DNA of 6,356 nucleotides, from the NCBI GenBank assembly GCA_003343605.1, contig QAKW01000053.1:1-6356 (forward strand). Direction: 5' to 3'. This stretch comes from Clostridiales bacterium (GTDB taxonomy: Bacteria > Bacillota > Clostridia > Oscillospirales > QAKW01). Positions 1-5,770 of the stretch are shown here, one piece after another (position 1 is the stretch's first letter; each line of letters starts with the position of its first letter). Position numbers and translations under genes: made by a program. Below the pieces are notes generated by a model that saw only the letters and a list, made by a program, of their open reading frames with translations, did not search any database and was not told where the DNA came from.

Positions 1-658
1 CCAGCGCGCCGAATCCCGGCGTATCTCCGATCAGGGCGTTATTTATGGGATAAAGCTCAATATGGCGCGTTGTGTGCCGCCCCCGGCCGAGCTTTAGGGA
101 AATTTCACCTGTTTTCAGCGCAAGGGATGGAAACAGGCCATTCAGGATGCTGCTTTTCCCCACACCGGTATTTCCGGCAAAAACAACCGTTTTATCCGCC
201 AGCTTCACTTTAAGTGGCTCGAGCCCTTCCCCTTCCAGCGCCGAGGTTTCAAAAACGCAGTAACCCAGCGACCGATAAAGGTGCATCAGGCCGCCCGCGC
301 TGCCTTCTTCCAAAAGATCGGTTTTATTAAAAATCAAAACCGGCTCAATATTCTGATTTTGGGCAATCAGCAGCATCTTATCAATGGTAAAGGCAGAAGG
401 CACCGGCTGACCATAAGAGGAAATATAGCATAGAATATCGATATTGGCAACATTAGGGCGTATCAGATAGTTTTTTCGCGGCAGAATCCGGTCGATTCTG
501 CCGGTGGAATCCGGCATACTGAGAATTTCCACCTTGTCCCCGGGCACCGGAGCAATTCCGTGTTTGCGAAAGCTGCCCCGTGCCCTGCAGAGATAATCGC
601 CTTCCGGGGTTCTAACGGTATAGACCCCGGAAAGCAGCTTGATGATCCTGCCGGTCAT
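1..658 (-). CDS. rsgA: Ribosome small-subunit-dependent GTPase RsgA (YloQ/CpgA family), 3' end cut off by window edge
   Basis: This GTPase acts late in 30S subunit maturation in the cytoplasm. I translated the region by hand from the ATG at 658; it stays open for 219 codons and leaves the window without a stop. An OB-fold-like N-terminus (about residues 1-70) is followed by the circularly permuted motif order G4-G1-G2-G3 that defines the family: NKTD at 111-114, an SAL G5-like motif near 139, P-loop GNTGVGKSS at 162-170, a GRHTTR segment near 190-197, and DTPGF at 212-216. The family is usually around 290 residues, so the missing part should be the C-terminal zinc-binding domain. The start ATG overlaps the prkC stop as ATGA, and no good Shine-Dalgarno precedes it, only an A7 run inside the last prkC codons, so translation is probably coupled to prkC. 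The identification is secure; only the truncation is unresolved. Confidence 0.96.
   Translation of the reverse strand, partial: MTGRIIKLLSGVYTVRTPEGDYLCRARGSFRKHGIAPVPGDKVEILSMPDSTGRIDRILPRKNYLIRPNVANIDILCYISSYGQPVPSAFTIDKMLLIAQNQNIEPVLIFNKTDLLEEGSAGGLMHLYRSLGYCVFETSALEGEGLEPLKVKLADKTVVFAGNTGVGKSSILNGLFPSLALKTGEISLKLGRGRHTTRHIELYPINNALIGDTPGFGAL
655..658 (-). other. ATGA stop-start overlap between prkC and rsgA
   Basis: The rsgA ATG shares three bases with the prkC TGA. The upstream bases lack a GGAGG-like site, so rsgA is probably translated by termination-reinitiation from prkC. Confidence 0.9.
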
Positions 659-2721
659 GTGCTTTTTTTCACGGTAATGGTATCGACCAGTTCCCCGTTG
701 ATTGAAACCACAATCACAGTTCCAACCTCATATTCGGCAGGCTCCAAACGGAGCTTATAATCCTGATCCTTATAATTTTCAGGGATCACGTCCTTATTAT
801 AGATAACCGTTCCGCTCTCTGTTTTAACCGAGACTTTAACCGACTGTTCCTCTTTATATTTCGAGAGATCCACGGTAACCGTAACCATTTCCTGATCCGG
901 TTCCGGTTCGGGGTCCGGCTTTTCTACCGGCTTTGGCCCGAGGCTGATTACAATATCGATCTTGGTTCCTTCTTCAACGCTCTTGTCTTTCAGAACGCTC
1001 TGTGAGATCACCTTCCCGGCTTCGATGGTATCGTGATAATCTTTGGTTACGTTACCAAGCTCCAATTTATTGTTTTTCAGAGTGGTTTTAGCCGCTTCTT
1101 CGGTCATGTTGGAAAGATCAGGCATGGTAACGGTTTGCACTTCTACCGGAGGATCATTCGTCTCCGTTTCTTCCGGCCCGCTGCTGATATAGATAATCAC
1201 GGTTGTATCATCGTTGATTTCCTTGCCGGCTGTTGGAGATGTATTAATAACTCTACCTTCCTCAATTTCATCGCTCGGTTTGGTTTCAATTTTATAGGAA
1301 ATTTCCTGGCGCTTGAATTCAGCGATGGCTTCTGCCCGTGTCTTTTTCACCACATCGGGTACGTAATTTGTTCCACTGGTGGAATTATCAGGCTTCTGTG
1401 TACTCTCTGGCCCGCTGCTCACCACCACCGTAATTTTGGATTTTTTCTTAATCTGTGTATCTGCTTCCGGATTCTGGTAAATAATCTGGCCTTCGGCATA
1501 CTGATCGCTGGCAACCGTAGATTCCACTACGAATTCAAAGTTGTATTCATCCTTTGCCTTTTCAAGCTCCATGCCCACCACATTCGGACAGGCCACTTTT
1601 TTACTGCCGAAAAGTTCCTTTTGAAAAATAATCCCAAGCGCAACCAGAATCAATACAACAAACGCTGTGCCGACTCCTGCGATAATAGGCAGCCAAGTAT
1701 TCTTGAAAGAGGGCTTCTCCCCCTCTTCCTCTTCTTCCGCCCCTTCTTCTTCCTCTTCTTCCAAAACAGCGTCACTGCCGGCCTCCGCCGGAATTCCGCT
1801 GCCTGGAACGATTCCCTCGGCAAAGATCGTGGGAGAATTATCCAGATTGGGCACATCTTCGATGGGATCGGCTACGTAATGGAACGTAATGGTTGGATCC
1901 GCCTCAAACTGAGCAATATCAGCAAGAAAAGCTCCGGCGGATTGATAGCGGATCGCCGGATCCTTCATCATGGCCTTGAGGGTAATATCTTCCAGTCCCT
2001 GCGGCAGGGAAGGATTGATTTCCGTTGGCAGTTCCGGCTGCGCCTGAACCTGCTTAAGCGCAACGGCAACCGCTGTATCAGCTTCAAACGGCAGTTTGCC
2101 GGTCAGCATTTCGTAAAGAATGATTCCAACAGAATAAATATCGCTTCTGGCGTCGGTACGGTCGCCGCTGGCCTGTTCCGGGCTGATATAGTGCACAGAT
2201 CCGATGGCCATATCGCTGATGGTCTGCGTATCGAATTTCGTGAGCCGGGCAATGCCGAAATCCGTAATTTTAATAGTTCCGTCTTTAAGTAAAATAATGT
2301 TGTGCGGCTTAATATCCCGATGAACAATTCCGCGTTCATGGGCGTGTGCCAGCCCTTTGAGAATCTGCTTCACAAAGTGGAGCGCCTCCGCACTGGAGAG
2401 TGCGCCCTTTTTATCCATATATTCCTTCAGGGTGATCCCATCGATATATTCCATCACAATATAAAGAGCATCCCCTTCGAGAGACACATCGTAAACATCA
2501 ACGATATTGCTCTGGGAAAGCATGGTGATTGCTTTAGATTCATTGGTAAAACGCCTTCTGAACTGCGCGTCCGACATAAATTCATCTTTTAGAATTTTAA
2601 CAGCGACAACGCGGTTGCACACTTTGTCGAAGGCCTTATAAACATAGGCCATTCCACCAACGCCGATTACCTCGGTTATCATATAACGATCATTTAAAAT
2701 TTTTCCGATGTACTTCTCCAT
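655..2721 (-). CDS. prkC: Membrane Ser/Thr protein kinase with three PASTA repeats (PrkC/PknB/Stk family)
   Basis: This is a 688-residue sensor kinase that in Firmicutes responds to muropeptides or lipid II and phosphorylates cell-wall, division and translation proteins. The cytoplasmic kinase domain (about 1-272) is complete: glycine loop at 20-23, Lys42, Glu61, HRDIKPHN at 134-141 with Asp136, DFG at 154-156, an activation loop with Thr161, Thr165 and Thr167, and GSVHYISPEQ at 174-183. A linker with a Glu-rich stretch (321-336) leads to one transmembrane helix (about 342-366). Outside lie PASTA repeats at about 375-438, 452-516 and 531-596, each ending in a SSGPE- or SLGPK-like turn, then a Pro/Glu linker (598-611) and an extra beta-rich domain (612-688). 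The only ectodomain cysteine is Cys378. The ATG at 2721 has AAGGAGG nine bases upstream and the N-terminus fits the family. PrpC, encoded just upstream, is the expected antagonist. No key catalytic residue is missing. Confidence 0.98.
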   Translation of the reverse strand: MEKYIGKILNDRYMITEVIGVGGMAYVYKAFDKVCNRVVAVKILKDEFMSDAQFRRRFTNESKAITMLSQSNIVDVYDVSLEGDALYIVMEYIDGITLKEYMDKKGALSSAEALHFVKQILKGLAHAHERGIVHRDIKPHNIILLKDGTIKITDFGIARLTKFDTQTISDMAIGSVHYISPEQASGDRTDARSDIYSVGIILYEMLTGKLPFEADTAVAVALKQVQAQPELPTEINPSLPQGLEDITLKAMMKDPAIRYQSAGAFLADIAQFEADPTITFHYVADPIEDVPNLDNSPTIFAEGIVPGSGIPAEAGSDAVLEEEEEEGAEEEEEGEKPSFKNTWLPIIAGVGTAFVVLILVALGIIFQKELFGSKKVACPNVVGMELEKAKDEYNFEFVVESTVASDQYAEGQIIYQNPEADTQIKKKSKITVVVSSGPESTQKPDNSTSGTNYVPDVVKKTRAEAIAEFKRQEISYKIETKPSDEIEEGRVINTSPTAGKEINDDTTVIIYISSGPEETETNDPPVEVQTVTMPDLSNMTEEAAKTTLKNNKLELGNVTKDYHDTIEAGKVISQSVLKDKSVEEGTKIDIVISLGPKPVEKPDPEPEPDQEMVTVTVDLSKYKEEQSVKVSVKTESGTVIYNKDVIPENYKDQDYKLRLEPAEYEVGTVIVVSINGELVDTITVKKST
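1714..1762 (-). repeat. Low-complexity homopurine tract (GAA/GAG codons) in prkC
   Basis: On the plus strand, 49 bases are all C or T except a single G at 1739, so the coding strand is almost pure purine. It encodes the Glu-rich stretch at PrkC residues 321-336, between the kinase domain and the membrane helix. It stands out from surrounding codon use and could be prone to slippage or length variation between strains. Confidence 0.9.
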
Positions 2722-2730
2722 TTACTCGGT

Positions 2731-2737
2731 CCTCCTT
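2731..2737 (-). promoter_or_regulatory. Shine-Dalgarno site of prkC, overlapping the prpC stop codon
   Basis: On the minus strand this reads AAGGAGG and stands nine bases before the prkC ATG. Its first two bases are the last two of the prpC TAA stop, so a ribosome finishing prpC covers the site. This favours linked synthesis of phosphatase and kinase. Confidence 0.9.
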
Positions 2738-3452
2738 ATACTTGGATGGCAACAACGGTAATGTTATCCGCGCCGCCCCTGCTGTTTGCCAAATCAATCA
2801 GGCGTTTTGGCAGATCATCAAAACTTCCGCCGGATGCTTCAAATTGTATTTCGTTTTCATCTACAAAATTACTCAGCCCGTCTGAACAGAGAATGATGAT
2901 ATCCCCTGTTACAACCGTAATTTGATAAAAATCGTAAACGACATTTTTCTCGATGCCGATTGCCCGCGTAATAATATTTTTATTGGGATGGATCCTCGCC
3001 TGACGTTGTGTGATATGCCCGCTGTCTACCAGTTCCTGAACAGCGGAATGATCCTTGGTAATCTGCCGGATTCCACCTTTTTCAATGTGATAGCCGCGGC
3101 TGTCGCCAACATTGGCAAAGAAAACCTGATCTCTGATAGCCAAGGTAAGAACCATTGTGGTTCCCATGCCGGTCAATTCCGGATTGCCGGCTGCCTCATC
3201 ATGTACGCACCGGTTGCTCTCTTCCACAATCCGGCGAAAGAGGGGTTCAATATGTTCTGGTTGAGGGGTTGCCTGAAAGCAGCGGCGTGCTGTTTCAACC
3301 GCAATTGCGCTTGCCCTGCTTCCGCCCCTGGCGCCGCCCATCCCATCGCAAACAACACCTGCGCAGATTTCAGGAGCCGGCTGAAAAAACCAAAAGGCGT
3401 CCTGATTTTCTTTACGCACTTTACCGATGTGGCTGCTGCCGATTATTCTCAC
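2736..3452 (-). CDS. prpC: PP2C-type Ser/Thr protein phosphatase (PrpC/Stp family), GTG start
   Basis: This metal-dependent phosphatase removes phosphates placed by the partner kinase PrkC and acts in the cytoplasm. With the chosen start it has 238 residues, normal for the family. The PP2C motifs appear in order: ENQD with Asp18, DGMGG with Asp36, TGMGTT near 94-99, VGDSR with Asp117, the HPNKNIITRAIG segment near 155-166, CSDGLSNF with Asp191, and GGADN with Asp229. All metal-binding aspartates are therefore present. The reading frame is open further upstream to an ATG-type start at 3551, but I chose GTG at 3452 because AAGGAGG lies exactly nine bases before it and because family members start at this point (xRIxGxxxIGKVRxENQD). 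The longer version would add 33 residues unlike the family and overlap rlmN by 131 bases. The chosen start still lies inside the end of rlmN, a 32-base overlap. Confidence 0.97.
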   Translation of the reverse strand: MRIIGSSHIGKVRKENQDAFWFFQPAPEICAGVVCDGMGGARGGSRASAIAVETARRCFQATPQPEHIEPLFRRIVEESNRCVHDEAAGNPELTGMGTTMVLTLAIRDQVFFANVGDSRGYHIEKGGIRQITKDHSAVQELVDSGHITQRQARIHPNKNIITRAIGIEKNVVYDFYQITVVTGDIIILCSDGLSNFVDENEIQFEASGGSFDDLPKRLIDLANSRGGADNITVVAIQV

Positions 3453-4491
3453 GGTAAGGATCCTCCTTATCAATATATTGATGCCGAAGCTGTCCGCAGG
3501 ATGCAGAAATATCGCTTCCCAGCGTTCTGCGGATTGTAGCATTAAGGCCAAGACTGCCTAGCTGCTGCTGAAAAGCCAAAACCGTTTCCCGCGGCGGCGG
3601 AACAAAAGTGCCGGCCTCAATGGGATTTACCGGGATCAGATTAATATGGCTTAAAAGCCCCTGCAGGAGCAGCGCCAAACGCCTGGCGTCCTCCGGCCGG
3701 TCGTTGACCCCTGCGATCACAGCATATTCAAATGAAATGCGCCTGCCGGTCTGCTTTTGATAAAATCTGCAGGCTTTGAGCAGTGTTTCCAGATTATATT
3801 TTCGGTTTACCGGCATGATTTGTGAACGAATTTCATCGGTGGCACCATGCAGTGAAATGGAAAGGGTTACCGGAAACGCATATTCCGCGAGCCGCATGAT
3901 GCCCGGCACCAGGCCGCAGGTTGAAATAGAAATATGCCGGTATCCGATGTTGATGCCCTCCGGATCATTGACATTTTTTAAAAAACGGATCAACTCGTTG
4001 AAGTTATCCAGCGGTTCTCCGATTCCCATCATCACAATGTTTGAAATCCGCTGGCCGAGATCCTGCTGCACTTTGATCACCTGATCCAGGATTTCCCCGG
4101 CGCTCAGGCATCGAACCAGGCCGTTTTTGGTTGATTGGCAAAATGCGCAGCCCATCCGGCATCCAACCTGTGAAGAGATGCAGAGGCTGTAGCCGTGATG
4201 GTAATGCATCGCAACCGTTTCAATTAAATGATGATCCGGCAATTCAAACAGATATTTAACCGTATCATCCAGCCTGGAATGAAACCGCCGGTAGATCTTC
4301 AGCGAAGTAATAAAGGTCTCTTCTTCCAGTCTTTTGCGGAACGCCTGCGGCAGATCTGTCATTTCACTGAAATCCGCAACGTTGCGGTGTAACCAGCGAA
4401 AAATCTGCTTGCTTCGGAAAGCAGGCTGACCACAACCCGATATGTAGGCGGAAAGCTCCTCCATTGTCATGGATTTCAAGTCTTTTTTCAA
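3421..4491 (-). CDS. rlmN: Dual-specificity 23S rRNA A2503 / tRNA A37 C2-methyltransferase RlmN, TTG start
   Basis: This radical-SAM enzyme makes 2-methyladenosine at 23S rRNA A2503 and, in characterised homologues, at tRNA position 37. Its 356 residues match family length. The [4Fe-4S] motif CxxxCxxC is at Cys111, Cys115 and Cys118. Cys104, seven residues earlier, matches the resolving cysteine (E. coli Cys118), and Cys332 in the SCGQL motif matches the methyl-carrying cysteine (E. coli Cys355). MGIGEP at 155-160 is the SAM-binding GEP region. An N-terminal accessory domain (about 1-90) includes FRSKQIFRWLH. The first codon is TTG, preceded eight bases upstream by GAAAGG. An ATG at 4470 (residue 8) is an alternative, but it lacks a clear ribosome site and would lose the family-like MKKDLKSM start. 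The gene begins 4 bases after the rsmB stop. Its last codons overlap the prpC start, so the C-terminal tail is partly dual-coded. Confidence 0.97.
   Translation of the reverse strand: MKKDLKSMTMEELSAYISGCGQPAFRSKQIFRWLHRNVADFSEMTDLPQAFRKRLEEETFITSLKIYRRFHSRLDDTVKYLFELPDHHLIETVAMHYHHGYSLCISSQVGCRMGCAFCQSTKNGLVRCLSAGEILDQVIKVQQDLGQRISNIVMMGIGEPLDNFNELIRFLKNVNDPEGINIGYRHISISTCGLVPGIMRLAEYAFPVTLSISLHGATDEIRSQIMPVNRKYNLETLLKACRFYQKQTGRRISFEYAVIAGVNDRPEDARRLALLLQGLLSHINLIPVNPIEAGTFVPPPRETVLAFQQQLGSLGLNATIRRTLGSDISASCGQLRHQYIDKEDPYRENNRQQPHR
3462..3468 (-). promoter_or_regulatory. Shine-Dalgarno site that fixes the prpC GTG start, embedded in rlmN
   Basis: The minus strand reads AAGGAGG, nine bases before GTG at 3452. 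It lies inside rlmN, across the codons for Asp-Lys-Glu-Asp of the C-terminal tail. It is the main reason for preferring the short 238-residue PrpC over the 271-residue reading. Confidence 0.9.
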
Positions 4492-4495
4492 AGAA

Positions 4496-5770
4496 TCAGC
4501 CTTTCTTTTTTAAAACTGCAATGTAAAACCCGTCTTGATCCCGATCCGGCAAAAAACACTTCTGAAAGCCATCAAATGCGGTTTCATCCGGCATCAGCTC
4601 GGGATGCTCTTTCAGAAATGCCGTTACCAGCAGTTCGTTTTCTCTTTGATCGATCGTACAGGTGGAATAAACCAGCCGGCCGCCCTTTTTTAAATAAGAA
4701 GCGCCGTTTTCAAGTATTTGATATTGCAGGGCACAAAGCGCGCTGCTGTTATAAGCTTTATATTTGATATCCGGTTTTTTACCCATCATCCCAAGACCGC
4801 TACACGGAACATCGCATAAAACGAAATCCGCGGAGTCCATCAGAGCCGTATTTTGCCTGGCTGCATCCCCCTGCCGTATTTCCACATTGGAATGGCCGAG
4901 CCGGCTGGCTGCTTTTTGCAGCAGCTCAACCTTATGGGGATGAATATCATAGGCCTGCACCAAGCCTTCTGTTAGAGCGGCAAGAATAAAGGTTTTGCCG
5001 CCCGGCGCCGCACAAAGATCCAGAATCCGGGCGTTCTTTTTCTGCAGCATCAGCGCCGCCAAAGCCGAATGATACCCCACAATGTGAAACCATCCGGTGC
5101 GAAAAGCGGCGGAATCTTCAATCGAAAAACCGCTTTCAGATTTAAATAGATGCGGCAGATCCGTTTTGCTGAGCAAAATATTTTCAGCCTGCATCAGAGA
5201 CAGGAAATCCGATTCATCGCCTTTTTTAAAATTATGATAAATATAAACTGCCGCCGATGGATGGCTGAGGCTATCCATAATCGAGCAAAAGCCGTTTTTC
5301 CCATATTGATCTATCAGCAGATCCACCAGCCCTGCAGAGATGGAGTAACGCACGGAAAAATCTGTTTTTTTCAACTGCAGCAGTGTATCCCGCTCCCGAT
5401 CACAACGCCTTAAAACAGCGTTGACAAATCCGGCGGAGCGGCTTTTCCCCAGCCTTTTGATCAGTTCAACCGAAGTATTGCAGGCCGCAGATGCCGGTAC
5501 CCGCATATAAAACATTTGATAAATCCCCAGGCGTAATACAGAGCGCACAGCCCCGCCGGGAGAGGCTGCTTTATTATTGGCACACTGACCGATATAATAA
5601 TCAAGGGTGATTTTTTTTTCGATCACGCCATAAACAAGAGCGGTTATAAATCCTCTTTCACGCGGATCCGGGGTCGATCTGAGCGCTGTTTTCAATGCCA
5701 GGTTTGGAAAGGTTTTTTTCTCCTCCCAATCCTGCAGAAGCTCATAGGCAATGGTTCTTGAATCTTTCAT
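4496..5770 (-). CDS. rsmB: 16S rRNA m5C967 methyltransferase RsmB (Sun/Fmu family)
   Basis: This SAM-dependent enzyme makes 5-methylcytosine in 16S rRNA (C967 in E. coli numbering). The 424-residue protein has the expected two parts. An alpha-helical NusB-like RNA-binding domain (about 1-135) carries the VLRLGIYQM and FVNAVLRR signatures. A Rossmann methyltransferase domain carries motif I LDLCAAPGGKT (250-260), an acidic residue at Asp275 for SAM ribose, DVPCSGLG (320-327) with Cys323, and YSTCT (368-372) with Cys371. Cys323 and Cys371 are the paired cysteines of RNA m5C methyltransferases, Cys371 being the expected nucleophile. The end matches the family's DGFYIA motif. Just before motif I, the usual VQDxAS-type segment reads IVGYHSALAAL, an unusual change. 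The ATG start overlaps the upstream stop as ATGA with no clear ribosome site, suggesting coupled translation. An A9 run lies in codons near residues 51-53. Confidence 0.97.
   Translation of the reverse strand: MKDSRTIAYELLQDWEEKKTFPNLALKTALRSTPDPRERGFITALVYGVIEKKITLDYYIGQCANNKAASPGGAVRSVLRLGIYQMFYMRVPASAACNTSVELIKRLGKSRSAGFVNAVLRRCDRERDTLLQLKKTDFSVRYSISAGLVDLLIDQYGKNGFCSIMDSLSHPSAAVYIYHNFKKGDESDFLSLMQAENILLSKTDLPHLFKSESGFSIEDSAAFRTGWFHIVGYHSALAALMLQKKNARILDLCAAPGGKTFILAALTEGLVQAYDIHPHKVELLQKAASRLGHSNVEIRQGDAARQNTALMDSADFVLCDVPCSGLGMMGKKPDIKYKAYNSSALCALQYQILENGASYLKKGGRLVYSTCTIDQRENELLVTAFLKEHPELMPDETAFDGFQKCFLPDRDQDGFYIAVLKKKG
4500..4505 (-). promoter_or_regulatory. Shine-Dalgarno site of rlmN, inside the end of rsmB
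   Basis: The minus strand reads GAAAGG, eight bases before the TTG at 4491, within the final Lys-Gly codons of rsmB. It is weaker than the AAGGAGG sites of prpC and prkC. It supports the TTG start over the ATG at 4470, which has no comparable upstream site. Confidence 0.7.
5767..5770 (-). other. ATGA stop-start overlap between the metallopeptidase gene and rsmB
   Basis: The rsmB ATG shares three bases with the metallopeptidase TGA. The bases before it are A-rich with no recognisable Shine-Dalgarno, which points to coupled translation. Confidence 0.9.

Noticed and set aside
1033..2292. A 419-codon open frame on the plus strand
   Set aside because: It is wholly antisense to the clear prkC kinase, its translation is rich in His, Phe, Cys and Ile without any domain, and no ribosome site supports it. 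It is a shadow of prkC codon use.
2922..3539. A 205-codon open frame on the plus strand
   Set aside because: It is antisense to prpC, with low-complexity translation and no recognisable motif. All PP2C motifs are found on the other strand.
2736..3551. Longer PrpC of 271 residues
   Set aside because: The extra 33 N-terminal residues do not resemble the family, would overlap rlmN by 131 bases, and a strong Shine-Dalgarno precedes the GTG at 3452 instead.
5607..5626. Inverted repeat around a T9 run as a possible terminator
   Set aside because: The stem is only 5 bases, the T run sits in the loop instead of after the stem, and the site is inside intact rsmB coding sequence.
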